A stretch of 64,000 nucleotides of DNA, from assembly GCA_951230915.1 (NCBI GenBank), contig OX579634.1, positions 18,006,725 to 18,070,724 on the forward strand. The letters run 5' to 3'. Origin of the DNA: Antitrichia curtipendula. Taxonomy: Eukaryota > Streptophyta > Bryopsida > Hypnales > Leucodontaceae. The notes under the pieces were generated by a model. The model worked only from the letters and a program-made list of their open reading frames with translations, had not been told where the DNA came from and ran no database searches. Shown piece by piece: positions 22,861 through 35,825 of this stretch (positions are counted from its first letter, which is position 1; every line of letters begins with the position of its first letter). The translations under genes were made by a program, and so were the position numbers.

Positions 22861-23581
22861 GATCTTGTGGGGCACGTGAACCACAGTCAAGGTGGTGCAA
22901 TCGGTCATGCCCATGTTGTCGACCACAGTCCTCCACGCTTCGACGCATTGCCTCTCACATCTGTTCCTCATACTCAATGTCTTCGCGAGCTTCTCGCCAT
23001 TCGTGTCTCTCTCCAAATGTTACAGGTGCTTCAACATCAGGAACATCATCGTCGTCCAAAACATCATCCTCTGAGTCAGGCAACACAACCGACGGTGTTC
23101 CAGAATGTCCTCGATTGGACCACTCTGGCAAGCAATCGCTTGCTCCAACCCAATTGGTATAAATCATGTGCTGTCGGCGATTCAGAGTTTTTACATTTTT
23201 TCCATACACTGTTTTCCAATCTATGTCTTTGTGGAGTACAATCTCCGCCCACACCATGGCCATAGTCGAATAGGTCATGACATTCGTTTTCGACATTGGT
23301 AAACCGCATGCCGATAGAATCTCTTCGTACCGGCAAACAAAATGGACGCTATTGCACGTGGTCATTTGCCCTTCCCAACATCGAGCTTGTACCTCCGCAC
23401 GAGCACGTGACCACAGTTTGGAGATGTGTGTCATTTTCACATACTTTTTGCACGTTGTGCAATCCCACACTTTTTTGGGCTCTTCTTGCCATCCCGGCTC
23501 CGCTACGCAAAGAGGATTTTCCAATTCTGCCCAATTCATCTCTTGTGATATTCCCTTTGGTGCACTTTCTCCACGTGGCAA
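22845..23581 (-). pseudogene. Truncated N-domain gene (paralogue of the 27632 gene)
   Basis: The minus-strand frame 23581-22955 contains WDCTTCKKYVKMTHISKLWS and, further on, GLPMSKTNVMTYSTMAMVWA then DIDWKTV. This matches the 27632 gene in order (MCKKYVKMYHINKLWPR, then DKPMSKGYINYSLASMVYAE, then KVDWSTF). An acidic stretch DSEDDVLDDDDVPDVE follows. The sequence then shifts frame near 22990, continues as CVEAWRTVVDNMGMTDCTTL and ends at the dispersed repeat near 22845. No coiled coil or RING half follows, so the gene is truncated. No ATG begins the frame (TTG at 23581), so the start is uncertain and may lie in an upstream exon. Confidence 0.6.
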
Positions 23582-23876
23582 GGTAACTTTGAATACGTTT
23601 TTAGGAGTCGATTTTAGAATTTTAATTTATTTTTTCAACACATCCATGCAATGCTATGAAGTTAGAATGTGGATGAAAAAAGGGGACTTGCACATTATAA
23701 AAACAAATTAGTTTCGATTTTCAAAACCTGACTTAGGACTAACAGCACCTCAATCTCCAACCACAGGCCACAGCCGTTCACACACCAAGCTGGAAGGGGC
23801 GCGCAGAATCCCGAAGGCGCTGGATCAGCCCACTCCGCAAGGGAAACGACTGTGAAAGTGAGCCGACCGACACGCC

Positions 23877-24205
23877 CTTAAATAGTCAGACGGGGTGTAC
23901 GTCGCTCTGGACATCAGACGGCTCCAAGTTCGGACGCCCAAATTGGACGGCCACCAAGCTCCGGATGTCTAATCGCACGGCCATAGACGGAAGGTGGACG
24001 ACCGAGGGAACGGAAAAATCGGTCGGAGCGACCGACCGATTGTCGGACGGGGCAGCGGGCGGTCGGCAACAATTTCGGATGACCAGAATCAGGCCTCGTC
24101 GGACGGCTTCATTTTGGACGCTAGAAGGTCGGACGGATGGAGTTTCGGACAGCTCCAATTTCGGACGCCCAGGTGGTCGGACGGCGTTTTGATCAGACGG
24201 CGTGG
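23877..24205 (-). promoter_or_regulatory. CGGAC array upstream of the truncated N-domain gene
   Basis: CpG-rich array of ggtcggacgg-type units. It contains accgaccgattgtcggacgg at 24031-24050, identical to 26971-26990 in the array before the paralogous 27632 gene. On the gene strand the proximal edge reads gactatttaagggcg, a TATA-like box about 300 bp before the frame. Confidence 0.45.
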
Positions 24206-25535
24206 ATACTGGGAAAAAAAGGGGGAGTTTTAAGGTAAACCAGTCCATTACCGTTAATTTTCCAACTCAATGAGTAGACCAGCCCAATTCCGTCACCTAA
24301 TTTTGTCCATAAAACATCCAAATCTGTCCATAAAACATCCACTTTCATTTGTCTTATGATAGAAATTAAAGCGTTCTATGATAAAATCTGATTTTTTATG
24401 ACAACAAGGGATAATGTGTCACTCCATTAATGGTCAGTATTTTGTACTTGACTTGGGCGATTATGGGTTCATTAGGGAACGTTTATTTCTGTAGTCTACT
24501 GACGGTTTTGTAATTTCAGTCCAATTACTTCAAAAATTTATAGAAATTATAGTTTTAATCAAAAAATTATAATTCCACTTGGATTTGATTCGTGAAACAA
24601 GCACACACCTTTGAAAAATATGTACCACTATTGAAATTGGCCCCAAGATATTCAGATTGCAAATCAGGGGGGTGATAGGTAGTTCTACGGTTCTACTTCT
24701 ACTTCTACCTTAATTCAAACTGCATTGATGCGAGAGGGAATTATGATTTCTGAACCTCCTGTAGATTCCTTTCCAAAGCTATGTTGGAAGAACCTGAAAT
24801 TATTGTCAGAAATTGAACCCTAAATCCTAAACCTAAACCCTAAATCCTAAACCCGAAACCCTTGACCTGGAATACGTTCATAATATTCGTTTGTTCAGAG
24901 TATGCGATGATGTCAGTTCATGTAAAGAATTTCTACGCACACTACTGAATTGTGTAGGCACATTTTGAAAGCTTCCATGCATACAAGTCTATAATTCCTA
25001 AAAAATTTGGCAAACATTTAGAGTTCAGACTTGTACTTATGCAAGTTTGTTGAAGTTTGGAATTTCTAATTTTATATTAAAATGTGATGATTAACTCCTA
25101 TGCAATCCCCATTTTAGTGTTTTCTTTAAAAATATTGCATCACAAATGAACAATTGTCTGTCAAGTGTCGTAGAATTGTACATGATGAACATGTCCAAAT
25201 AGGGGGGCATCTAGAAGCTCAGAGAGACAACTTAGTTATTCTTGTAAAAGAAATGTGGATCAACCACACTCATGCACAAAAAATGGGTACCCTTATGAAA
25301 TTAGTGAAAACACCATAATAAGGAGGCATACAGGTATTCTTATTTCTTTAGGAAAAAACATGACTTAACGTTAGACCGTAGTGGAAAAAAAAATTGGATA
25401 TTCTTATAAAATTAAAGACGACACCATAATAAGGGGGCATATGGGATAATGGTTATTCTTATTTATCTAGGAAAACACATAAATCAACGCCAGACCATAT
25501 TGAAAAAGAAATGATTGGATATCCTTTTTAAAATC
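24206..25535. other. AT-rich non-coding DNA with a telomere-like patch
   Basis: Positions 24817-24861 hold degenerate CCCTAAA words (ccctaaatcctaaacctaaa), resembling plant telomere repeat but too short and irregular to be a telomere remnant with certainty. Similar ccataataagggggcat segments recur at about 25313 and 25420. No gene seen. Confidence 0.5.
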
Positions 25536-25539
25536 ATTG

Positions 25540-26290
25540 TGGCTTTGTTTCGGTTTCAAATGGAAAAATTTAAATCACCGTGGCTTGATTTTGGTTTGAA
25601 GTAGCAAAATTGGCTTGAAATGGCAATATATAAATCATCGTGTCTTGATTTGAATGTGAAGTACCAAAATCTAAATCATGGTGGCTTGGTTTTAGTTTCA
25701 CGTACCAAAACTTAAATTATGTTGCCTCCATTTTAATGTGAAGTAGCAAAAATTAAATCATGGTTACTAGATTTTGGTTTCAAGTGGAAAAATTAAATCA
25801 TAGTGGCTTGATTTGAATGTGAAGTTACCAAATGTAAATCATGTTGGCTTGGTCTTAGTTTCATGTAGCAAAATTCAAATCATGGTGTCTTGATTTTAGT
25901 TTGAAGTAGCCAAATGTAAATCACGGTGTCTTGATTTTTGTTTGAAGTAGCAAAATTTAAATTTTGATGGCTTCATTTTAATTTGAAGTAGCAAAATTTA
26001 ATCAAGGTGTGCTGATTTTAATGTGAAGAAGCAGAATTTAAATCATGGTGTCTAGATTTGAATGTTATTTAGCAAAATTAAATCATGGTGGCTTGGATTT
26101 ATTTTTAAGTAGGTGAATTAAATGAAGGTGGCTTCGTTTTATTTGTGAAGTATCCAAGTGAAATCATGGTGGCTTCGGTTTTATTTGAAGTGCACAAAAT
26201 GAAATAATGGTGCCTCCATTTACGTTTGAAGTATTAAAATCAATTCATTTAAACTTCGTTCTAATTTGAAGAGATCAAATGAATATCATA
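25540..26290. repeat. Tandem repeat of about 45-50 bp units
   Basis: About 16 units of the type aaatcatggtggcttgattt followed by taatgtgaagtagcaaaatt, progressively diverged toward 26290. Confidence 0.85.
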
Positions 26291-26930
26291 TCATGGTCGC
26301 ACTCTAAATGTCATTTATCCGCCCCCCCCCTCCCAAGAAAAAAAAAAAAAAAAAAAATGTCAAGCCAAGGCATGATTGTACGTGAGTAGCAAATATTACT
26401 TACATGTGGAAGGAGCAGGTGTCGAATCTTGAGGGTTTCGAATGGAGAATTTCGAGTTTAGAACATAAATGTTTGTAGTTGGATGGTACTACAAACATCC
26501 TGCTTCTAAACTCAAGATCACCCCTTCCAAGCACTCCATTTCAACACCTCCCCCTTCCACAAGCAAATTGTGATTCCCTCCCAAATACAAACACAAATTG
26601 GTTAGACGCTTTTTTTTTTTTTTTTGTATGGTTGGCTACCACAACCAAACCAAATCCCACAATCAGGGAGGTGACATCATCAAACAAGGTAGATGATGTC
26701 ACTGGGAATTGAACTAGAAACCACTTCAAACTCAAATGAGTTCGAAGGACAAAGGAGGCCACTATTTCCGCCTACTCGGGTTGACCTTTGATGTTGCAAG
26801 TTCATGAGTTCATGATTTTTTTATCTCCTAATTTCAGCAGCCGTCGTCGCATTGGATGCTTGTTTCATGAATAATGGGCCTTGGAAAAGGATCCTAAGAT
26901 CACTGAATCTTATATTTATATACTTCCGGA
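26291..26930. other. Non-coding spacer with homopolymer runs
   Basis: Contains a C run followed by an A run (about 26322-26356) and a T run near 26610. The 77-residue open frame around the T run is not supported as a gene. Confidence 0.4.
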
Positions 26931-26934
26931 AACC

Positions 26935-27418
26935 TGATCGGACGGCGAGTCGGACGTCGGTCGGACGGAGACCGACCGATTGTCGGACGGCGGGTCTGAC
27001 CGGCGCTTCGGACGGGGTCCGGACGCAGGTCGCAAGCGGCATCGGACGGCTGGTAGGAGTGTAGGACGGGCCATCAGACGACTGGTCGGATTGGGCATCG
27101 GACGGGGGTCGGTCGGGGCATCGGAAGCGACCGCCGGTGTCCGACAGTCCCAAAGCGACCGCCGGTGTCCGACAACCGACCGTAATCCGCTTCGAGTTCG
27201 GACGGCCAGGTTTGGAGGTCGGACGTCTCGGTCCGGATTTCGGACATCTCGGTCTGGCGGTCGGACGGCGTGTTGCCCGTCCGACCCTGAAGCGGTCGGC
27301 GTCGGTCCGTCCGACGAACCTCAGGTCCGGGGTCGCTTCGCGACGTCCGGGACAGGTTCGGTACCGGACCTGACTTAGGTCTGCCGTCCGACTGCTATAA
27401 GGTCGGACGGGATGTTCA
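26935..27418 (+). promoter_or_regulatory. CGGAC array and TATA box upstream of the N-domain/RING gene
   Basis: About 480 bp of ggtcggacgg, gtccgac and tcggacatc units, with a duplicated cgaccgccggtgtccgaca segment near 27130 and 27160. The proximal end reads ctgctataaggtcgg, with TATAA at 27396-27400, 236 bp before the ATG at 27632. A pyrimidine-rich stretch (cttcttctctcctctc) follows at about 27428. Confidence 0.5.
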
Positions 27419-27631
27419 TTTTTCCTCACTTCTTCTCTCCTCTCAGAGGTATTAGAACCGTGTCGGATGTTCTGCTCTTGCTTCACCGCGCGAGCTGCTC
27501 CTACATGGTGGAGAATTGGGGTCATTCATTTTTCATAACAACATACGCTCTTTTTTCGATTGAAATACACGTGGTTCAAGGGGGTCACTTTCAGTGATTT
27601 TTGAAGCGGTTACAAATTCAAAGCAACAGTC

Positions 27632-29948
27632 ATGAGCGGTGAAGGTGTTGCTGATATTGGTAGGATGAATCCAGGGGCGGAAAGCAGTAAGAAAACTAAA
27701 CGGAAGGGGGCACCCCACGGGCTCCATTCGGAGATTACGGACGACCCTAACATCAAAGCGGAGCCAGATTGGGAGAAGGAGACTGCGGAATATTGGAACT
27801 CCAGGATGTGCAAGAAGTATGTAAAAATGTACCACATCAACAAGTTGTGGCCGAGGGAGTCCCATGCCGCTCAGACGCATGATTTTAGTTGCAAGCCATG
27901 GACTTGCAACGACCAGCATTTTAAGGAACGATTGTTGAAGGTGTGGAAGACACTCTTTGGAGACAAACCAATGAGTAAAGGATACATAAACTACAGCTTG
28001 GCCTCCATGGTGTATGCAGAACTCCAATTAGCCCGGAAGGTGGATTGGAGCACGTTTCCAACGACAGCCAAGGAGCCACTGCATCTTAATCGCAATCAAA
28101 AAGATATTCCGGATTTGTACAATCCACAGGCAAGGCCAAGTGAGACACCAAAACCAAGAAGAGTATTAAAAATACTCCAGTGCCGCAGACAATCATCTCT
28201 GGGGGCCCAAGCGATGCATTACCGTTGGCTTCTACGCAGACCCCAACGACGTTGAGGGCCTTGAACGATTCCAATGACAACTAGAAGGCACAATGTGATG
28301 AATTGAAAAAGAAGTACGAAAGGCTACAGAGGATCCGTGAGCGCTCATTTGAGCAGCCGATGAAGAATATTCCAGGGTTGGTGCCCATAACACAAGAGGT
28401 GCAAGACACTCAAGAGAGTGATCAACTCTCTCTTCCTTTTGAAAAAGATGCAGCTGTAGAGGGCCACTAGAGCAGGGAAGTAAACCCTAAAACCGCCATT
28501 TGTAATCCTACTCCAACATTGCAAGATGCTTCCATGCAAATGGAAGGAAGTGAGGTCGAAGAATTGAAGCAAAAATTGGATGAGGCGACCAAAGAGAATG
28601 CCCATACTCAGTCTGAGGTGGTGCGCTTGAAACGAATAGTGTGGTTGGATAGAAACATGCCATCGGGCAGTGCGGACTCTCGATGGTTGGCATGGGTACA
28701 GAAGCTCGAAGACAAACCGACCGTAGTATCCTGAGCAATGAAAAGGCTCCTGAAATTAGCAATGAAGTCGGAAGATGAATGCAATGCCATGGAGAGCTCT
28801 TTTTGGCGGCTGAAGCAGATGTTTGAGGCACATCCGAGGGGGTCCACCGACATTACGTATTGGGGAGGCATGGATGCAATGTTTGAGCGCTTGAACCACG
28901 CAAATAACAACTAGCATCCCCACATCAATTGGACCTTGGAAGTAGAGGAAAGATGGGTCCCTTACAACACGTTTTCAGCACACATCAAGAAGAATGAGAA
29001 GGAAGTTGTGCACGCTTGTGATCCTAACGTCGAAATCATGGAGGGCAGGTGTAGCATTTGCCTAAGTCATACTGGTCCGGAAGGAGCCCTAACAATGGGC
29101 CAATGCCGCCACATTTTTTATGTCACATGCATTGTCAAAGCATCTCTCATTCATTCACGGTGTCCCGAGTGTAAAACTCCTTTCTACCCGAGGTTCTACG
29201 AAATGCTTGGGATCTCAGAAGGTATGCCCCCTGGTCACGAATACAATCGATGGAACCTTCCACTTGACCAAGCGCCATACAAATTTCAAAATTACATGCA
29301 TTGGGAAAAACCTATAACGTGGAATTCACTAACCCAAGTGCACGACCTAACCAAGGCGTCTTCATGTGAAAATGATCATTACGTGTGGATGACCAAGGAC
29401 AGAGAAGTGGAGTTGCGGGCCAGAGGTATTGTGGATGACGAGGCTCGTGAAATGTTTTGTCGCAGCATGGGAGGACATTGGAGCATGCAACACAAGAAAT
29501 TCTTCCGATTTCTGGAAAAGGAGGTGCATAAAGATATAGATGGCAATTGGATAGAACAAGTGCATGCTCAAGAGTTCCATGAGCAATACTCGGCGTGCAA
29601 TCACACTTTGATAGGCAGTGCCCTTCTTTTGTCCAAGTTGGAACAAGCCGCAGAAATTCGTGTTTTTGTGGAAATAGATGTGATGTCAACCGCATGGCAT
29701 TATTATGTGGACGTGGCAAGGGAATTTGATAAGAGGGTGGGTGACATCATAAGTGCATGGAGGGTGTTTCTAATGGGAGGAGATCGACCTGCATGGTTAT
29801 ACATGATGACGCAGCGGTCAACGCCTTGGTCCGTCGAGTGGATAGTGCACTCAAAGCGTTGAAGGCAGGGGAAGTGGACTTGTCTCCCAAGTGGAAGCAG
29901 AAACGGAGGTTGGAAGACGACGATGACCACTCTCCGGAAACAAAATGA
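27632..29948 (+). pseudogene. N-domain / coiled-coil / RING protein gene, decayed (copy 1)
   Basis: ATG at 27632 in a clean context, 236 bp after the TATA box. The first block (to about 28150) has the conserved MCKKYVKMYHINKLWPR and KPMSKGYINYSLASMVYAE. A one-base shift near 28155 moves coding to the next frame. There a coiled coil (VEELKQKLDEATKENAHTQS) is followed by a RING-like domain: CSICLSHTGPEGALTMGQ, CRHIFYVTC, then CPECKTPFYP, about residues 370-420 of the reconstructed order. Further blocks run to 29757, where the frame shifts again and ends SPKWKQKRRLEDDDDHSPET at 29948. In-frame stops lie at 28282 (TAG), 28468 (TAG), 28732 (TGA) and 28912 (TAG). A ubiquitin or SUMO ligase role is possible from the RING alone. 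Confidence 0.65.
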
Positions 29949-31324
29949 CAATTTGGCCTCATTGACTTGGAAGCTAGGTCCGTAGGGCCCACCGTTGGAA
30001 CAAGTCTTGTGCATACGCCTCGCCGCAGAAGTGCAAGATTCATGGGTGATGAGGGTCCGTCTCGTGTATCGGGGGAACGTAGCGGTAATAATATATAGTG
30101 CCAGTGGCCTTTTTTTGGAATAGGGTAGAATTGCGTGGAGTGTTGTTTGGATCTCAGGAGAATGTAGTACCACTAAAGTAATGTACCCATGGTATTTATG
30201 AGTTTCTTTTAATATAAGAATATGTGCAGAATGCAAATATGTTTTGATTTGCTAAGAGTTTATGGTATTTTGTGCTATCCCTTTTGGGCAATTATGTGAT
30301 TTGCGTCCTTCTATTACAAGTTACTTTTCTATCACTGATGGATGAATTCCTAAATGCCAGGACACATGCTTAGTAGATTTTGTAGTAAACTTGTTAATGT
30401 GTAGAATAGGAAAAATTTCAGAATTTTTCACCTTGTAAATTACAAGGTATTAGATTTGTAATTGCGGAAAAAAACTTTTTCGGGTGCAGCCCAAAAAAGG
30501 GCCGCTACACTTGACAAGGTCACATTTAAATGGAAAAATGTCCAAAATGGTGGTTACTCCTTAAATTAATTCTTGAAACCAATTTGGATACGTGCTTGAA
30601 AATTTTTAGATCATTTGGAATTGTACAACATATATGAAAAAAATAGGAAGACGCAAGAAGTAGAGGTTGGTTCAAAACTCTAAATTGAAAAAAATATAAT
30701 TATGCAATTGAAAAACCTCAATCCCAATGGTTCTACTGTTGCCCTAAACAATGTACCTATTTTACTTTAATTTTTTCCAAAAACTATTAAAAATTGAGTT
30801 AAATACAAGACTTCAAAGTTTATTTTACAATAGCAAATCCATAACTGCCCGCAAACTAGAACACTTTGTAATTTCCATCTCAAAAATCAAATGGAATAAG
30901 TAAAAGCTTTTTACGTATATATAAATCAAAGGAACCAATTTTAAAAGTATATTTTAGTGTGCTAACATGATTTTTAGTTGTCCATCTCATGTCCAATCCC
31001 AAGAAAAATTTGTTTCTTAATTTGTCAAACATAATGGGCATGAGAAGTACACATATATTTTTTCAAATTTTTTCAACTCATATGCAATTTGACACTAGAG
31101 ATTGGTGTACATATTAATAATAGTAATAAGCTAAAACATTGAACACGTATACGGTTTGATTTTGGAAAACAAACAATTTCCTTGAATGTGGAGAACATAC
31201 AATGCGCCAACTATAACTCCATAAGTCTATGCTCTTTCTTCACAAGCTAGATACGCTAGATAGGGCCTTAGGCATGTAGGGATCAAGCCCTTGAGGCTTG
31301 AGCCCTTTACTTTGTGAACCCAAA
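29949..31324. other. AT-rich non-coding DNA, nothing recognised
   Basis: Includes the 3' flank of the RING gene. Open frames are short and without motifs. Confidence 0.45.
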
Positions 31325-31590
31325 CAGAAATCGGTCGGATTGACCGACCGTCCGACTATCGGACGGAGAGGCCGTCCGACCTATGCACCGCTGACTGACC
31401 GTCCGACCTGTGTAGCGCTGACCAACCTGCCGACCGAGTTCCGAACCCTATCCGACCGATCGTTAGGACGGTCCGACGCCGTCCGACCCCGTCTAACTCT
31501 GCGTCCGACAGTCCACCTGACCGTTAGGACCGAAATAATGTTCTTCATTCCGTATTCAACAATCACTAGCGACCTCAAAACTATAAATTC
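31325..31590 (+). promoter_or_regulatory. CGGAC array and TATA box upstream of the DUF659 hAT transposase
   Basis: About 210 bp of ccgaccgtccgac-type units (31325-31535), then aaactataaattcc with TATAAAT at 31582-31588, 246 bp before the ATG at 31828. If this hAT transposase moves the giant element, the array could serve both promoter use and autoregulation. Confidence 0.5.
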
Positions 31591-31827
31591 CAGACCCTTG
31601 CCATTTGCAAGCACTCTTGAGAAACTGAACGCTTTGATTTCCAAGGGCTAGGTTCCGACCCATTTTGGGTCCCTTGCTTGGTAATGTATAGTTCAGTGGA
31701 CAGGGGGGCCTTGGTTATCAAGGCTTTGTGCACACATTGTGTGGCTTGTTTTTGACAAAATTTATCAACTCGTTACTGCGTTACTTTTACAATTATATTC
31801 GAATATAAACAATCCGAATTGGTCACT

Positions 31828-32580
31828 ATGAGCAAGGATTGGTCTTGTTGGTATGGTACCCCATCAGTTGGTAAAGTGGAATGCAAAGCTTGCAAATTGG
31901 TGTTAGCGAGGAAAACAAGCCGTTTGTTTAGCCATCTAGGATATAAATGCGCATCAGGTTTGAGAGATAACAGAATAAGCCTTTGTCCGAAGTTGACATC
32001 TCAAATTCAAAATCTATTTCTTCGCTACAATGGAGATATACCACGAAAATCTACAGGAGACAATGCGGATGGCAATGGCATGCTTGTGGTCGCCAATGAT
32101 CTTTCAAGTGGGAGGCAGACTTCTCTTTGTACACAAGAAGACTCGTGCACAGCACAGCAACAATCCTTTTGTGCGGCCTCTGATGGAAATCCAAATACAC
32201 AAACATCAAGTGAACGTGACACTGTGCGGGGATCAAGCAGTAGGCCGCAGAGGCAGAGCATGCTATTGGATGGATTTGAGACGGCCAATAAACGGATTCT
32301 AAATGCAATCTGGGCCAAATTCTTTTATGCAGCCAACATCCCATTTGCTGTAGCTCGAAATCCAACATTCAAAGAAGCAGTGAAGAGAACAGTTGAGTTT
32401 GGTAGGTCCTACATCCCGCCATCGTACAATGATATACGCAATAAATTGCTTGACGAAGCAAAGGTGGAGGTGCAGACAAATTTACAGAAAAGGACCGAAG
32501 ACAGCATTAGAAAGTTTGGAGCAACGCTGTCCATTGATGGATGTAGCTCGACCGGGAATCGGCCATTGATAAATGCCATG
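31828..32580 (+). pseudogene. BED/DUF659 hAT transposase, 5' part (split by a 14.2-kb transposon)
   Basis: First ATG at 31828. Residues 1-60 hold a BED-like finger (VECKACKLVLARKTSRLFSH then LGYKC). A polar linker follows, and from about residue 160 a DUF659-type region starting FFYAANIPFAVARNPTFKEA and reaching the first catalytic-type Asp in GATLSIDGCSS. The frame stops at INAM (32580), where the 14.2-kb element begins. The same frame resumes at 46784 with MLVSSAGEQFLEAVD, so the joined protein would be about 1,117 residues. Aside from the insertion I see no stop or frameshift in either part, so this transposase was probably intact when it was hit. Confidence 0.85.
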
Positions 32581-32609
32581 GGGTACACATGAGCTAATAT
32601 GAGCCACTT

Positions 32610-33911
32610 AGGACGTAACACTTCCTTTTTTAAATGCTTTAGGATAGTTGTGTGAAAAGTGTGATTGAATTTTGGTTTGAAGATTATGTTTTCTTTTTTT
32701 ATAAACTCTAGAGAATCTTATTTTGTAATGCCATCCACTTTTAGTCATTGTTTGAGATCCCAAAAGCAACTTTATATTCATGTAACCAGTGCTTTTTGTG
32801 CTGAAAGGTCCTTAAACGGATGAATATTGTTGAGTGAAAGATGAATAAGTGACTTCAGAAGATCGAGGTTGCTAGCTACATCAGTGGATGATTGTGTTTG
32901 GATGAGCGCAATTTGCGGATGAACCCAACTGCGATTTAGGGTTTAGTTCCTATCGTCTCTTTCGGATCCTAGTGCTTCTGCTTGTGTTTCTGCTTCTGCC
33001 GTGTTTTGCTTCAACCGCCAGTTACCTTGAGTGCTGCATTGCATTGGTGGACACATGACGCTGAAGACGCTGCTTTTGTAAGACAATTTTTTGGCTTGCA
33101 GAGAGTAGGATCTTGTTGCACGTACAGGTTTTGCTTTCACGCCACCACTCTCACGATGAAGACTGCGTTCAAATGGGATATCCATACTCTCCAGGTGCTA
33201 TGCGTGCATTTCATTTCTTGTTGTTTGTGAGGAAACTGTCAGAAGCCAAAGTTGCATCTACAATGCAGAACCAGGACGATTGATGCGGGAGGGTGCTACT
33301 TTAGGGTCTGTGGAGCGGAGTGGAAGGTTGGGTGATCTTCAGAACTTCGGTTATTGAAGTAGGGTTTCATTGCATTCTGGAAGTTACGTTCAATAAGTGG
33401 TTTGGTAAGTTCTACCTCATTGCAAGCTTGAAGTTATATTGCTTTAGGGTTTACTTCTTGTTGTCATCGATTTTGCGCGACAGGACCCATGCATCTACAA
33501 AGAATTAGGGTTCAGGGTGAGAACGTGTGTGATGCGCGAATGAGGCTGTTTTGGGTAGGTTTTTTGACGTTAAGATGTTGTTTGACGGAGTATTGTTTGC
33601 GTCGTTTTTGTTTTGAGAGGGTTTGATGAGTGCGTGCCGCGGGAAGAATACATGGCGTTTGCGGAGGTGGGTTTTGTGTGGGGAGTGTGGTTGCAATGGG
33701 TATTCTTCACAGTGTAAGCGTCCTGCTAGCAGTGTGAAGTATACCCAACAAAAGGCATGATGACTAGCTGATGAACAATTTCTTCTCACCAAAGGGATCA
33801 CTGGTGAATTAGGGTTTAGGGTGTAGGGGATAAGAGCCTGATCAACCTGGAAAATTAGACTTTTTTACTGTATGCACCTTCTTTTTCTAGGTGAGGCCAC
33901 TCATTCCTGAA
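32610..33911. other. 5' leader region of the 14.2-kb transposon
   Basis: Contains the terminal region and probably untranslated exons. An acceptor-like tttttctag at 33890 directly precedes the first coding exon. No convincing coding exon recognised upstream of it. Confidence 0.4.
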
Positions 33912-34789
33912 ATGGCAGAAGAAATGGCTTCTGCTGAAGCATTAGAATGTGCCCCACCTGGACTAGGAGAGGCACAAGGTGGACTAGAAGAGGCACACCA
34001 AGCATGGTATGCTGAAAAGCGCAAAAGAGACAGTCGGGAGCGAACACGACGTTGTAGGGCAAGGAAGGCAGCTGGCGCCAACAGGGAAGTCCCGATTGAT
34101 TCCAATCCATCTTGTGAATCGCCGGGTACTTCTGATTTGTGTGCATCTAGGGTGAATAGAATTAGTGCGCATGTAGCGAAGGAAATTGCTGCGTTTACAG
34201 CACAGCGTCTTCAACAGTATGATAGGAACATACGAGCTCTCACTGTTGAGAAACTCTTGGGACACACTTGTATAGCTGACATCACTCTAGCGTACTTGAG
34301 TAACTTAGAATCTGTGAAGTTGGGACATTCCGTTCTTAGCAGTGTGCGAGAAGGCATGCGAGAGCACTTGGTGGGTCAGAAAACTTCTAAAATTATAATG
34401 GCAAAGGATATTTTGTGTACATTCGCTTCTAAGGGAAATGTTGGCAGTGGAAGAGGAATTGCTGGGTTGTTAGAGGTGGACAGGCGTAATATCTCAAAGG
34501 CGCAAGGAAGACGAGTACTACTAGACTCTGCTCAAGATGCATTTTGGCTGCACCATCGGAGAAAGACTCGGAGCGACTCCCTTGCTGAAAATGTGAAGAC
34601 TCTGGTTGAGCAGTGATAGGCGGAAGAGACGACAGTGTCCCCAAACCGCAAAGATGTTGTGACTTTCCACGAAGGTCCACGGCAATGGGTCTCCCATGCT
34701 ACCCATTTCCTACAAGTATCTCAAGTATTGTAAAAATATAGTTCCTTTACACTTCCACGTTGCTTGCAATCCTCTGAATGTTTGGTATC

Positions 34790-35825
34790 TTCCTGTAGCC
34801 TCATTCCGTTCTCTCCTTCAACTGTGCTAAAGGATTAGGGTTTGATTGAAAACGACCTTCTTCACCTCTGAAGGTGCAACGTTGCTTGGAAATAAACCTC
34901 AATCAATGCTCAGAATTTGTTTCATGCCTTCAGAATGTGCGCCTCTGCTTAAATATGTGCATCGCTGATTTATAACATGTTGTTTTTATACGATACTTCT
35001 TCTCTTGCTTGAATATTGGCTCTATTGCTTCAAAGTTTGCTAGGATCCTTTTGTGCTTGCTGTGTTGCTATAAGTTCTGAGTTCTTGCTTGAAATTCTGC
35101 TTTCTGGCTAGAAAATGTGCGTGGTTGATACTATATTGGCTGTGTTGCTAAAAATGTAGCCAATCACTTGCTAGAATATGTGCTTGGGTGCTACTACCTT
35201 TTATTTGTTGCTAGAAATTCTACTTACTTCCTAGAATTTGTGCTTGTGTGCTAGTATGTTTCTAGATGACTGCTTTGATGCAAGAATTTATCCTTTGTTG
35301 CTGGAATATGTGCTTGGATGCTACCATCTCTACTTTCTTCCTAGAAATGCTACTTCCTTCCTAATGTATGTGCTTGGGTGCTAATGTATGTACTAGGGTG
35401 CTAAATTATGTGCTTGGTTGCTACCGTATGTGCTTGGGTGCTACCGTATGTGCTTGGTTGCTACCGTATGTGCTTGGTTGCTACTGTATGTGCTAGGGTG
35501 CTACCGTATGTGCTAGGGTGCTACCGTATGTGCTTGATTGCTACTGTATGTGCTAGGGTGGTACTGTATGTGCTTCAGTGCTACTGTATGTGATTGGGTG
35601 CTAATGTATGTGCTTCAGTGCTACTGTATGGGCTAGGATACTACTGGATATGCTGTGTTGCTAGAATTCATGCTTTAGTATCAGTTGATCTCTTCTATTC
35701 TACTCTTTCTATTGGAGTTTTAGATCTTACATCTTTGAGAATGTGCTGTCCTATTGGTGGCTAGCCAGCCATCACCTTGCTCCTATACTTACAGATTTAG
35801 CCTCTTTGCTCTCATTTTGCAATAT
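34790..35825 (+). repeat. Copy of the RING-gene intron lying inside the transposase intron
   Basis: This 1-kb stretch is the reverse complement of 43262-44432, which is one complete intron of the minus-strand RING gene. Matching landmarks include gcctcattccgttctct, gattagggtttgattgaaaa, a 20-bp tandem repeat and, at the far end, gatttagcctcttt followed by attttgca. The splice AG of the RING intron is changed to AA here, so the transposase gene uses an acceptor further on at 35883. Confidence 0.8.
35388..35640 (+). repeat. 20-bp tandem repeat in the transposase intron
   Basis: About 12 units of gctaccgtatgtgcttggtt and close variants. It is the inverse of the array at 43740-43935. Confidence 0.92.

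Noticed and set aside
24817..24861. Telomere remnant or chromosome fusion point
   Set aside because: Only a few degenerate CCCTAAA words; similar words are scattered elsewhere in the window.
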